Below, piece by piece: positions 1-9,164 of a stretch of DNA of 52,315 nt. Both the position numbers and the translations under genes were made by a program. Below the pieces are notes generated by a model. That model worked only from the letters and a program-made list of their open reading frames with translations, was not told the DNA's origin and searched no databases. Location: the NCBI GenBank assembly GCA_023415515.1, contig JAEZKH010000429.1:1-52315 (forward strand). Reading direction: 5' to 3'. The stretch comes from Actinomycetes bacterium. GTDB lineage: Bacteria; Actinomycetota; Actinomycetes; Mycobacteriales; Mycobacteriaceae. Within the stretch, counting starts at the first letter, position 1. The number at the start of each line of letters is the position of its first letter.

Positions 1-123
1 GGGGCCTCCCACCACTGTCGGATAGACCGGGCAGGCGACTCCCTACTCGGTAACCCACGAACATGGGTGAGTGGGGCCCCGGCCCGCAACCCCCGGCTCA
101 ACGCCAGCGATCACCCATACCGT
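1..123. other. intergenic sequence at left edge
   Basis: No convincing coding region was seen. The stretch lies downstream of the stop codon of the minus-strand membrane-protein gene that follows. It holds only short GC-rich imperfect repeats (for example ACCCA and TGGGT arms around position 60), too weak to call a terminator. Confidence 0.4.
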
Positions 124-861
124 CTAGTGCGCCAACGCGAGGCCGCCGAGCGCGATGATCCAGCTGGCGAAGCTCCCGACGAGAAAGTACTCGGTGACGT
201 CGTCGATGCCGATGGTCCCGTTCTCGCGGGCCTTCGCGGCGTTGATCTCGGGGAACCGGATGATGCTCTTGGCCGCGACGACGGCGGTGGCGGCGGCGAG
301 TTGGCCTGCCAGCCCGAGGCCGAGGATCAGGATGCGTTCCATCGGCCCAAGCAGGCGGCCGCCCTTGAGCCGGTCCGAGGGCTGCGGCTGACCCTCGGGT
401 TTCACGGCGCCGACGGTTCCGAGCACAAGGCGCACCAGTTGGTTGCCCGTGACGAACTGCAGCAGAACGGTGCCGACCACGATGAGCAGTTTGTCCGGGC
501 CGATCTCGGCGATAGCAGGCAGATCGACCCACGTCACCCAGCGCTTCACGAGCCCGCCGGCGTCAGAACCCCAGCCTGACAAGACAATCAGCGCCGCGAG
601 CGCCCCGAAGAACACCGCCAGCGGCGCGCCCTGGTGCGCACCGGTTCGCTCAGCGCGGCCGCACAGGATCACCCATCCCACGGCAGCGCCTGCGGCGATG
701 ATCAGCAGCGCCACGTCACCGGGATGCCACAGGCCGCTCGCGGCCGCGCACACCACGACGACAGCAAGGGCGACGAGCGGAGCCGCCCACGGCGAGCGCG
801 TGGCGCGCCGGACCGCATCGGCGATGCCGATCGCGATGAGCATCACTGCCAGAGCACTCAC
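124..861 (-). CDS. multi-pass membrane protein coupled to SatD
   Basis: A 245-residue integral membrane protein. Several hydrophobic spans are visible, two near the N-terminus, two or three in the middle and two close to the C-terminus, separated by charged loops. I start it at the GTG at 861-859 because its GTGA overlaps the TGA stop of satD. The open frame runs further upstream, but that part is only the satD antiframe. The 4-base overlap implies translational coupling and a shared leaderless transcript. I do not recognise the function. The pairing suggests it acts with, or is controlled by, the SatD protein. Confident as a gene, unknown as to role. Confidence 0.75.
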   Translation of the reverse strand: MSALAVMLIAIGIADAVRRATRSPWAAPLVALAVVVVCAAASGLWHPGDVALLIIAAGAAVGWVILCGRAERTGAHQGAPLAVFFGALAALIVLSGWGSDAGGLVKRWVTWVDLPAIAEIGPDKLLIVVGTVLLQFVTGNQLVRLVLGTVGAVKPEGQPQPSDRLKGGRLLGPMERILILGLGLAGQLAAATAVVAAKSIIRFPEINAAKARENGTIGIDDVTEYFLVGSFASWIIALGGLALAH

Positions 862-1505
862 GGTGCGCTCCGAAGTAAGTCCGACGCCACCACGATCAGG
901 TCGAGACCGTCGCGACCCGCGCGCTGTGACACCGCCGACGGGCTGATGCCCTCCTCGGCGGCGATGTCTTTCTTGGAGCGGTTGTTCAACAGTGCCTTCA
1001 CAATCCGTGTCGATCGGTCGTCCAACGATCCAAGCAGGTGGTCCCGACATATCAGCGCGGCGTTGATGGCGTCGACGTCGGAGCGCGTCTCACCTGAGGC
1101 CCGAAACGACGTCCGTACCAGCGCGAGCCCTGGCCGGCGCTGCGCAGCGGCCGTCCACTGGATCGCCTCCCGAGCGGCCCACCAACCGGGGCCGTCCTGG
1201 ATGCCCGCCGCCTCGTCGAGCATGGTCACCGCACCCCAGCCGAGACCGAACCGCACATCGATCTCCGGCGCGACGGCAAGCCGCACTGACAGCGCAGCGT
1301 CGATGGCGAGACCGACTGTGGCGAACGCACCCTGGAACTCGTCGCCGACGGTGAACGCGGGCGGGTCGATCGCAGTCCCGGCGACGTCGCGCAGCGCAGC
1401 GCGCAGAAGTCGGTGCGCACCGGCGCGGTCGGCGACCGTTCGCGATCCGACGACGTCGCCGATCAGGGTCGCGCGTGATGAAGTAAAGAGCTTCATCCTA
1501 GCCAT
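858..1505 (-). CDS. SatD family protein with C-terminal HTH
   Basis: A 215-residue protein matching the SatD family. The N-terminal part (about residues 11-120) has motifs resembling the class III nucleotidyl-cyclase fold: GDVVGS near residue 16, VGDEFQG near 53 and VRFGLGWG near 84. The C-terminus (about 176-210) reads like a helix-turn-helix (KKDIAAEEGISPSAVSQRA). The ATG at 1505 lies 6 bases after a perfect TATAAT, so the message is probably leaderless; an internal ATG at 1496 is the alternative start. Three operator-like palindromes overlap promoter and start, suggesting autoregulation by the HTH. SatD was named from a streptococcal acid-tolerance operon; its biochemical role is not settled. 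Cyclase activity is not claimed. Confidence 0.8.
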   Translation of the reverse strand: MARMKLFTSSRATLIGDVVGSRTVADRAGAHRLLRAALRDVAGTAIDPPAFTVGDEFQGAFATVGLAIDAALSVRLAVAPEIDVRFGLGWGAVTMLDEAAGIQDGPGWWAAREAIQWTAAAQRRPGLALVRTSFRASGETRSDVDAINAALICRDHLLGSLDDRSTRIVKALLNNRSKKDIAAEEGISPSAVSQRAGRDGLDLIVVASDLLRSAP

Positions 1506-1551
1506 ATGAAGATTATAGCTTAATCAGTCGCGTTTGAAGCTCACAGCTTCA
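1479..1551. repeat. three 17-bp palindromes at exact 28-bp spacing
   Basis: Three copies of an imperfect palindrome occur at 1479-1495 (TGAAGTAAAGAGCTTCA), 1507-1523 (TGAAGATTATAGCTTAA) and 1535-1551 (TGAAGCTCACAGCTTCA). Each begins exactly 28 bases after the previous one. The first lies in the satD 5' coding end, the second overlaps the -10, and the third covers the -35. The third has perfect 7-base arms around a 3-base centre. Outer copies each match the third at 13 of 17 bases. Likely operators for a repressor, most simply the SatD HTH itself. Confidence 0.7.
1512..1540 (-). promoter_or_regulatory. leaderless promoter of satD operon
   Basis: On the minus strand a perfect TATAAT occupies 1517-1512. 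With a 17-base spacer, a weak -35 (GCTTCA, 1540-1535) follows upstream. A transcript starting 6-7 bases after the -10 would begin at the A of the ATG at 1505, the arrangement of a leaderless mycobacterial mRNA. No Shine-Dalgarno sequence precedes that ATG, which fits. Confidence 0.65.
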
Positions 1552-1597
1552 TGACGTGACTTCCAGGGCCGCTTCGGATCGCCGGGGAGAGGTCGAA

Positions 1598-2665
1598 CTA
1601 GTCGACGACGCACCCCGCGGCGGCGCGCAGATGTTCGACGGCATCGCCGACGATCGCGGCGATCAACTCGGCGCAGGAGGGCAGATCCTCGAGAATGCCC
1701 GCCACTTGGCCCGACGCCAGTACGCCCGCGTCCGTGTTGCCTTCGACGAGGCCCGCCTTCAGCAGCATGGGCGTGTTGGCGGCCATCACGACCTGCGACC
1801 AGGTGAGGTCCTTGCCGTGGCGCATTTCGAGACCGTCGCTGATCATCGACCGCCACGTCATCTTCGACATCTTCTTGAACTTCTGTGCATTGCGGACGGC
1901 GGCGCCGAAACCGCGCAGCCGCGAACCGCTTTCGAGCTTCTCGACGAGGCCGGTGCGCAGCACGCGATGCGGCATTCCGTCGACGCGGGTGGACACCACG
2001 GTGCCGTCGAGGCCCGCCTCCAGGTATCGCCGTTTGACGGCATCGGGCACGGTCGAGTCCGACGTCAGTAGGAATCGCGTACCCATGGCCACACCTGCGG
2101 CCCCATAGGAGAGGGCGGCCGCCAGGCCGCGGCCGTCGAAGAACCCGCCCGCGGCGACCACGGGAATGTCGACCGCGTCGAGCACGGAGGGCAACAGCAG
2201 CGTGGTGGCGATCGGGCCGGTGTGGCCACCGCCCTCGCCGCCCGGCTCGATGACCGCGTCGGCGCCCCAACCCGCCACCTTCTTGGCATGCTTGGCCAGT
2301 CCGACCGACGGAATCACCACCACGCCCGCGTCTTTCAGCTTTGCGATGAGATCCGGTTTGGGCGCCAACGCAAACGACGCCACCTTGACGCCTTCGCGGA
2401 TCAGCAGGTCGATGCGTTCGTTCGCGTCACCCGCGTCGGCGCGGATGTTGATGCCGAACGGCTTGTCGGTGGCCGCCTTGACCTTGGTGACCGCGGTCTG
2501 CAGTTCGTCCAGGGTCATCGTCGCCGACGCCAGGATGCCGAGGCCGCCTGCGTTCGAGGTCGCCGCCACCAGTCGTGCCCCGGCCACCCAGCCCATGCCG
2601 GTCTGGACGACGGGATGCTCGATACCGACCAGTTCGGTCAGCGGTGTTCGAAGTCGTGCCGTCAC
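1598..2665 (-). CDS. ipdC: IpdC, FMN-dependent steroid C/D-ring enzyme
   Basis: A 355-residue nitronate-monooxygenase/2-nitropropane-dioxygenase-like TIM barrel, the same length as Rv3553. FMN-binding features are visible: PVVQTGMGWVAG at the N-terminus, GEGGGHTGP mid-protein, and a GG-FFDGRG then GTRFLLT phosphate-binding segment. In M. tuberculosis IpdC belongs to the KstR2 regulon and is proposed to act on the HIC-CoA-type intermediates made from rings C and D before ring opening. The GTG start at 2665 overlaps the ipdB stop as GTGA; the longer upstream frame is spurious. Last gene of the echA20-ipdA-ipdB-ipdC operon. Family certain; exact reaction less so. Confidence 0.88.
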   Translation of the reverse strand: MTARLRTPLTELVGIEHPVVQTGMGWVAGARLVAATSNAGGLGILASATMTLDELQTAVTKVKAATDKPFGINIRADAGDANERIDLLIREGVKVASFALAPKPDLIAKLKDAGVVVIPSVGLAKHAKKVAGWGADAVIEPGGEGGGHTGPIATTLLLPSVLDAVDIPVVAAGGFFDGRGLAAALSYGAAGVAMGTRFLLTSDSTVPDAVKRRYLEAGLDGTVVSTRVDGMPHRVLRTGLVEKLESGSRLRGFGAAVRNAQKFKKMSKMTWRSMISDGLEMRHGKDLTWSQVVMAANTPMLLKAGLVEGNTDAGVLASGQVAGILEDLPSCAELIAAIVGDAVEHLRAAAGCVVD

Positions 2666-3407
2666 GACCGGATCTCCCTGTCGCGCAGCGACTTCGGATC
2701 GATCACCTCGCGGAGAAGTCTGAGCTCGTCGTCGGTGGCAAGGCGGGTCTCCTGCGCTTCGTCGAGTCCGTGCACCTCGAATGAGGTGTTCTCCCGGACC
2801 TGCTCGGCGTCGACGCCGGGGTGCAGCGAAACCGCCCGCATGGTGTGGTCGGGACCGCCGAAGTCGAACACTCCGAGGTTCGACACCACCCGGTAGACAT
2901 TGACAAACCGGTATGCCGGGTTGTCGGGATCGACTTTGTCCCAGCCGATTCCGGACACCACGTCGACGTGCTCGCAGAACACCCGTTTTGAATGGTTTCC
3001 GACCCAGTAGCTCGTCGCGTGGTTGATGGTGTTGCCCGGCGCGCCGCGCACTCCGAACATCTGGCGCGTCGGCTGCTGAAGCGGGCCGAACGCCGACAGG
3101 TTCTGGTTGCCGTATCGGTCCACCTGGTTGGCGCCCATCACCACGTGGCGACGGCCCCATGTGAGTGTCTCGAAGACCCGCCCGAACGGCATCCAGCCTT
3201 CGATCGCGCCTGCGGCACCCAGCGCGGGGGTGTCGGCAAGCAGCCTGGCCTCGCCGTCTGTGAGCAGGATGTCCGGCGAGAAGGTGAGCCGGGCCAGGCG
3301 TGCCCCGATCGACACCATGTTCGCCATCGGGGAAACCATGATCTCGCCTGCGTCGCGGAACAACTCGGCGCATGCGACGGCGCACACCTCTGCGCGGGAC
3401 ACGGAGA

Positions 3408-3411
<4 letters not shown>
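2662..3411 (-). CDS. ipdB: IpdB, COCHEA-CoA hydrolase beta subunit
   Basis: A 249-residue CoA-transferase family I beta-type subunit, close to Rv3552 in length. Together with IpdA it forms the hydrolase that opens steroid ring C in COCHEA-CoA. This is a hydrolytic role despite the transferase fold. Visible features include the N-terminal EVCAVACAELFRDAGEI helix and GANQVDRYGNQN, typical of the family. The ATG at 3411 overlaps the ipdA stop as ATGA, and the stop overlaps the ipdC GTG, so the genes are tightly coupled. A longer upstream frame exists but only repeats ipdA antiframe sequence. Confidence 0.92.
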
Positions 3412-4300
<889 letters not shown>

Positions 4301-4304
<4 letters not shown>

Positions 4305-5083
4305 TTGGATCCCTTGTCCGTGCCTGCGAAGGCGTCGCGGTGCTCGTCGGAGACTCCGGCGAGATTCAGTTCGAACGTGAACCCCTGCTCCATCCGGTAG
4401 GAGGAATTGACCTTCTGCACGTCGATGAAGTTCAGTGCCTCCTTGGCGGCGCGGATCACCCGGGTGTCCTTGGCGGCGATGTCTCTGGCCACGCGCAGCG
4501 CGGCTTCATCCAGGTCGGCGCGCGGAACCACCTCGTGCACGGATCCGAAGTGATGGAGGGTGGCGGCGTCGACGGTGGCTGCGGTGAAGAACAGCCGGCG
4601 CATCATGTGTTGCGGCACAAGGCGGGACAGGTGGGTGGCGGCGCCGAGGGCGCCGCGCTCCACCTCGGGCAGCCCGAACGTCGCGTCGTCGGAGGCGACG
4701 ATCACGTCAGCGTTGCCGACCAGTCCGATGCCGCCGCCCACACAGAATCCGTTGACGGCGGCCACAACGGGCACCGCGCACTCGTACACCGCGCGGAACG
4801 CCTCGAAACAGCCGCGGTTGGCGTCGATCAATGCGGTGAAGCCCAATTCACCTTTGCTCCTCGCGTCCGCAGAGGTCCGCTGCATCTCCTTGATATCGAC
4901 GCCCGCGTTGAATCCGCGGCCTTCGGCCCGAAGGATCACCGCGTGGGTGGACTGGTCGCGGCCTGCCGCGGTGATCGCGTCGGCGAGTTCGAACCAGCCG
5001 CGGGACGGAATCGCGTTCACCGGCGGGTAGTCGACGGTGACCGAGACGAGGCCCGGTTCGACCGTCTTGGTGTCGATCGTCAT
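4301..5083 (-). CDS. echA20: EchA20, crotonase-fold ring-D hydrolase
   Basis: A 260-residue crotonase-family protein matching Rv3550. The oxyanion-hole segments are visible: GRGFNAGVDIKEM near residue 55 and FCVGGGIGLVG near 112. In the published pathway EchA20 hydrolyses ring D of HIEC-CoA to give COCHEA-CoA, the substrate of IpdAB encoded just downstream. The ATG at 5083 is preceded by AGGAG at a good distance. It is first in the minus-strand operon and faces the SDR gene across the KstR2 operator. Confidence 0.9.
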
Positions 5084-5112
5084 AGCGGCTCTCCTGCGGG
5101 GGTCAGCTACCT

Positions 5113-5128
5113 AAGCAAGCACTTGCTT
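5113..5128. promoter_or_regulatory. KstR2 operator
   Basis: AAGCAAGCACTTGCTT is a perfect palindrome with 7-base arms around CA and matches the known KstR2 motif (AnCAAGnnCTTGnT). It lies between echA20 and the divergent SDR gene, so one operator can control both arms of the ring C/D genes. Confidence 0.93.
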
Positions 5129-5130
5129 GG

Positions 5131-5136
5131 TACGCT
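5131..5136 (+). promoter_or_regulatory. -10 of leaderless SDR promoter
   Basis: TACGCT fits the mycobacterial TAnnnT -10 and sits 6 bases before the GTG at 5143, so transcription would start at the start codon. The KstR2 palindrome overlaps the -35 position, consistent with repression. Confidence 0.55.
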
Positions 5137-5142
5137 AGCACA

Positions 5143-5937
5143 GTGACCGACGTGGCTGACAGTGCTGGTGTGACAGGTATCAACCTTCAACTGAGCGGTC
5201 GAATCGTCCTCGTGACAGGCGGTGTGCGAGGGGTCGGTGCCGGCATCAGCGCCGTCTTCGCCGACCAGGGCGCGACCGTCGTGACGTGTGCGCGGCGCCC
5301 CGTCGAGGGCTCGCCCTACGAATTCCACTCGTGCGACGTCCGCGACGACGACTCGGTCAAAGCGCTCATCGACGCAATCGCCACCGACCACGGCCGCCTC
5401 GACGTCGTGGTCAACAATGCGGGCGGATCGCCCTACGTACCGGCCGCAGAGGCGTCGGCGAAGTTCAGCAGCAAGATCTTCGGGCTGAACCTGCTCGGGC
5501 CGCTGTCCGTGTCGACACATGCGAACGCGGTCATGCAGAAGCAGGACGGCGGCGGATCGATCATCAACATCGCCAGCGTCAGCGGCAGGCGCCCCACGCC
5601 GGGCACCGTGGCCTACGGCGCAGCGAAAGCGGGCCTGGAAAGTATCACCAGCACGCTCGCCGTCGAGTGGGCGCCCAAGGTGCGCGTGAACTCCGTGGTG
5701 GTCGGCATGGTCGAAACGGAACAGTCCGAATTGTTCTACGGTGACGCCGACTCCATCGCCGCGATCTCGCAGAACGTGCCGCTGGGCAGACTCGCCAAAC
5801 CGGCCGACGTCGGCTGGGCCGCCGCGTTTCTGGCCTCGCCTGCCGCGTCCTACATCAGTGGGGCGTCCCTGGAAGTCCACGGCGGTGGCGAGCCGCCGCA
5901 CTATCTGTCAACAACCACTGCAGACATCAAAAAGTAA
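5143..5937 (+). CDS. short-chain dehydrogenase (Rv3549c-like)
   Basis: A 264-residue classical SDR. It has a TGGVRGVGAG dinucleotide-binding loop, an NNAGG motif, and a catalytic Ser with YGAAK Tyr-Lys pair. Its place opposite echA20 and next to a second SDR corresponds to Rv3549c in the KstR2 regulon, so a role in oxidising or reducing a ring C/D CoA intermediate is likely; the substrate is not known to me. The GTG at 5143 is chosen because a -10 lies 6 bases upstream. Confidence 0.87.
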   Translation: MTDVADSAGVTGINLQLSGRIVLVTGGVRGVGAGISAVFADQGATVVTCARRPVEGSPYEFHSCDVRDDDSVKALIDAIATDHGRLDVVVNNAGGSPYVPAAEASAKFSSKIFGLNLLGPLSVSTHANAVMQKQDGGGSIINIASVSGRRPTPGTVAYGAAKAGLESITSTLAVEWAPKVRVNSVVVGMVETEQSELFYGDADSIAAISQNVPLGRLAKPADVGWAAAFLASPAASYISGASLEVHGGGEPPHYLSTTTADIKK

Positions 5938-5952
5938 AGGGAGACAACGGTT

Positions 5953-6858
5953 ATGGGACTGCTCGACGGCCGTGTGGTCATCGTGACGGGTGCCGGCGGC
6001 GGCATCGGGCGCGCGCACGCCCTTGCGTTCGCCGCCGAAGGGGCACGCGTCGTTGTCAACGACATAGGTGTCGGCCTCGACGGCTCACCTGCGGGCGGCG
6101 GCAGCGCCGCGCAGAATGTCGTCGACGAGATCACCGCTGCGGGTGGCGAAGCGGTCACGAGCGGCGCCAACGTGGCCGATTGGGCCCAGGCAGAGGGCCT
6201 CATCCAAACCGCCGTCGACACCTTCGGAGGGCTGGACGTCCTGGTGAACAATGCTGGCATCGTTCGCGACCGGATGTTCGCCAACACCAGTGAAGAAGAG
6301 TTCGACGCCGTGATCGCGGTGCACCTCAAGGGGCACTTCGCGACCATGCGGCACGCGGCGGCTTACTGGCGTGCGCAGTCGAAGGCCGGTGACGCCAGGC
6401 AGGCCCGCATCATCAACACCAGTTCCGGCGCGGGCCTGCAGGGCAGCGTCGGACAGGCGAACTACAGCGCGGCCAAGGCAGGCATCGCGGCCATGACACT
6501 CGTCGCCGCCGCGGAGATGGGACGCTACGGAGTCACCGTCAACGCGATCGCCCCTTCGGCGCGAACCAGGATGACCGAGACCGTCTTCGCCGACATGATG
6601 TCAACGCAGGACAGGGAATTCGACGCGATGGCACCGGAGAACATCTCGCCGCTCGTGGTGTGGCTCGGCAGCGTGGAGTCGCGCGATGTCACCGGCACGA
6701 TGTTCGAGGTAGAGGGCGGCGTCATCCGAATCGCCGAAGGGTGGGCGCGCGGACCCGAGGTGGACAAGGGCGCCCGATGGGATCCCGCCGAACTCGGTCC
6801 GGTCGTCGCCGATCTGTTGGCCAAGGCGCGGCCACCCCTGCCGGTCTACGGCGCCTGA
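5953..6858 (+). CDS. short-chain dehydrogenase (Rv3548c-like)
   Basis: A 301-residue SDR of the peroxisomal multifunctional-enzyme 3-hydroxyacyl-CoA dehydrogenase type. It has TGAGGGIGRAHAL, NNAGIVRDRMF, a catalytic Ser in NTSSGAG, and YSAAKAG. It corresponds in order and length to Rv3548c. It follows the previous SDR by 15 bases, with a GGGAG ribosome site before the ATG, so they form one transcript under the KstR2 operator. The PGD-like signature favours a CoA-thioester substrate from rings C/D; this is inference. Confidence 0.87.
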   Translation: MGLLDGRVVIVTGAGGGIGRAHALAFAAEGARVVVNDIGVGLDGSPAGGGSAAQNVVDEITAAGGEAVTSGANVADWAQAEGLIQTAVDTFGGLDVLVNNAGIVRDRMFANTSEEEFDAVIAVHLKGHFATMRHAAAYWRAQSKAGDARQARIINTSSGAGLQGSVGQANYSAAKAGIAAMTLVAAAEMGRYGVTVNAIAPSARTRMTETVFADMMSTQDREFDAMAPENISPLVVWLGSVESRDVTGTMFEVEGGVIRIAEGWARGPEVDKGARWDPAELGPVVADLLAKARPPLPVYGA

Positions 6859-6864
6859 CACTGC

Positions 6865-8025
6865 TCAGGCGGCGTCCTTCGTCTTGGAGCCCTCGGCGGC
6901 ATCCTTGGCGGCGTCGGCGACCTTCTTGACGGTGTCGCCGACCTTCTTGATGGATGCCGAGATCTCGTTGCGCACGTCCTGCACGGCTTCGGTGACGCGT
7001 TCGTTGTTGCGCGCGACCACTGCTGCGGCCCGGCTTCCCGGTGTCGACTTGCCGCCGATGAGATGTGTTGCACCGTCGGTCTTCTGGGCGAGGGTGGCCA
7101 CCGACGTATTGGTCTGCGCCGCGGATCCCAGACCCTTCACCGCGTCGCTGATGTCGGTCACGGTATCGGTGCCGAACTTCACCGCCGCGTTTGCGACGAC
7201 CTCGACGCCCTTGGACGCACTGTCGACGCTGACGTCGCGGCTGAGGTCATAGAGCGCGGTCTGCGGCGCCACGATCAGGTCGCGCACGTTGACGAGGAGC
7301 TTCGTCGGCAGATTCGCGGGCCCGACTTCCTCACCGCCCCAGCTCTTCAGCGTCCAACTGCCGTCGCCGTTCTTCTCGACGACCACGGTCTCCGTGTTGT
7401 CCAGCTGATGAGTCAAAAGCAGGAGTGGATCGGGGTTGTCGACGTTCATCATCGTCCAGAACATGATCGTGGCGCCGTGCGAGAAGACGACGGGAGTCTC
7501 ACTGCCGTCGGCCTCGATCTGTGCGAGCGCGCCGTCGACCCGCGCATCGAACTCGTTGCCGTCCTCGGAGCCCGGGATCCGCACGAAACGCAGTCCGAGG
7601 CTCCACGCGATCGGAGCCAGCGCATAGCCGATCCGTCCGATCCCCTCGTCCTCCGAGGAGCCCTCGAAGATGCCGGCGTTGATCTCCTGCACCCCGTCGA
7701 TGACTTTGACTGTCTTTCCCGTTTTCGTCGAATACGGTTTCGCGGTGTCCTGGGTGCGAATCATCGTCGAGGCATAGGCATTGTCGTGCGCCTGTGCGGC
7801 CAGCACATCTGCGACGAGGACCGCCTGGGCCTGGCCTGCCGGCGAGAGCCCGGGGCCGGGAACCTCGGTGTTGATGATGCCGGCGGCATTGGCTTGTGAC
7901 TCCGCGTGCCGGACAAAGGTCACGGTCATCGCACCGGCCGGGATCACCGCGAGGATGAATGTGATGACCGCGGTGAAGGCCGCTCCGATGACGCCCAGGG
8001 TCCGCCTGGTCGACGATTTGTGCAT
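6865..8025 (-). CDS. exported histidine phosphatase with helical tail
   Basis: A 386-residue protein with an N-terminal hydrophobic export signal (about residues 9-32) followed at once by the histidine-phosphatase motif FVRHAESQ (catalytic His40) and a later SHGA motif carrying the second His, so the branch-1 fold occupies roughly residues 33-240. The rest is an Ala/Lys/Val-rich tail that looks helical and ends in repeated KKV-AD/AAKDAA units, perhaps contacting envelope polymers. An AAGGAG site lies 5 bases before the ATG. It converges on the SDR gene with only 6 bases between stops. Substrate unknown. Confidence 0.82.
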   Translation of the reverse strand: MHKSSTRRTLGVIGAAFTAVITFILAVIPAGAMTVTFVRHAESQANAAGIINTEVPGPGLSPAGQAQAVLVADVLAAQAHDNAYASTMIRTQDTAKPYSTKTGKTVKVIDGVQEINAGIFEGSSEDEGIGRIGYALAPIAWSLGLRFVRIPGSEDGNEFDARVDGALAQIEADGSETPVVFSHGATIMFWTMMNVDNPDPLLLLTHQLDNTETVVVEKNGDGSWTLKSWGGEEVGPANLPTKLLVNVRDLIVAPQTALYDLSRDVSVDSASKGVEVVANAAVKFGTDTVTDISDAVKGLGSAAQTNTSVATLAQKTDGATHLIGGKSTPGSRAAAVVARNNERVTEAVQDVRNEISASIKKVGDTVKKVADAAKDAAEGSKTKDAA

Positions 8026-8156
8026 CCGGGCTCCTTCATCACGGCTGAGTGATCCGGATCACTGTACGCAATCGCCAATCTGTCTTGTCTGAGAAGTCAA
8101 AAAGAGGGCGCTGGGAACCGGGTGTGAAAGCCGCCGAATCGGGCAATCATGATCAC

Positions 8157-9164
8157 GTGAGGCGGATCACATTGCCGGTGATGGCCGGCGCGCTGCTGTT
8201 GGTTCTGGCCGGATGCGGAGGGCAGAGAGGCGGTGACGGCGGGGAAGCGGCTTCCGAGCCGACGACCTGCACGGTCGAATCCGATGCGCGGCTGAGCATC
8301 GCGACCGGGAACACCACCGGTGTGTACTACAGCCTCGGCGGCGCGCTCGCCGAGGCGATCAGCGCGCAGAGCGCCGGCAAGCTCAAGGCCACCGCGGCCG
8401 AAACCTCGGCGTCGTTGCAGAACATCCAGCAGTTGGTGGCCGGCACCCATCAGGTCGCATTCTCGCTCGCCGACACCGCGGCCGACGCGGCCGAGGGCAA
8501 AGAGTCCTTCGACTCGCCGCAGCCCATCGCGGCGCTGGCGCGGCTGTATCCGAACTACACCCAGGTCGTCGCGCGCACCGACACCGGCATCAACTCGATC
8601 GCCGACATGCGCGGCAAGCGGGTGTCCACCGGCGCACCGAACTCGGGTACCGAGGTGATCGCGAACCGGATGCTGGCTGCGGCGGGCCTCGATCCCGCCA
8701 AGGACATCCAGGCGCAGCGCACCGAACTGGGCAAGACCGTCGAAGGCATGAAGGACGGGTCGATCGACGCGATGTTCTGGTCGGGCGGCTTGCCGACGAG
8801 TGGCATCACCGACCTGTTCACCAGTCAGCGCGGCGACGTCAAGCTGCTCGATGTGACCGACACGTTGGACAAGCTGAAGGAGATCAACACGATCTACGAA
8901 CGCGGCGTGATCCCCGCGGCGACCTACCAGACTCCTGGTGACGTGTCGACCGTGGTGGTGCCGAATCTCCTTCTGGTGAACGAGGATATGGACGGCAATA
9001 CGGCATGTGTGGTGACCAAGGCGCTGTTCGATCACAAGGCCGACCTGGTGAAGGTGAACAAGGCCGCTCAGGACATCAACCTGGACACGGCCCGTCAGAC
9101 GGACCCGGTGCCGCTGCACCCGGGCGCCAAGAAGGCGTTGGACGAACTGGGCGCGAAGAGCTGA
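8157..9164 (+). CDS. TAXI-type TRAP transporter solute-binding lipoprotein
   Basis: A 335-residue extracytoplasmic solute-binding protein of the TAXI family. The lipobox LAGCGG is near residue 19, and SIATGNTTGVYYSLGG is the family's N-terminal ligand-loop signature. The GTG at 8157 gives a compact lipoprotein signal; starts at 8049 and 8124 remain possible. It would capture a carboxylate or similar solute for the fused permease encoded next. TRAP systems are uncommon in mycobacteria, so horizontal origin is possible. Confidence 0.85.
   Translation: MRRITLPVMAGALLLVLAGCGGQRGGDGGEAASEPTTCTVESDARLSIATGNTTGVYYSLGGALAEAISAQSAGKLKATAAETSASLQNIQQLVAGTHQVAFSLADTAADAAEGKESFDSPQPIAALARLYPNYTQVVARTDTGINSIADMRGKRVSTGAPNSGTEVIANRMLAAAGLDPAKDIQAQRTELGKTVEGMKDGSIDAMFWSGGLPTSGITDLFTSQRGDVKLLDVTDTLDKLKEINTIYERGVIPAATYQTPGDVSTVVVPNLLLVNEDMDGNTACVVTKALFDHKADLVKVNKAAQDINLDTARQTDPVPLHPGAKKALDELGAKS

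Noticed and set aside
1598..3385. 595-codon frame as one large ipdC protein
   Set aside because: The first 240 codons are an alternative frame of ipdB. The GTG at 2665 gives the 355-residue length of Rv3553 and a GTGA overlap.
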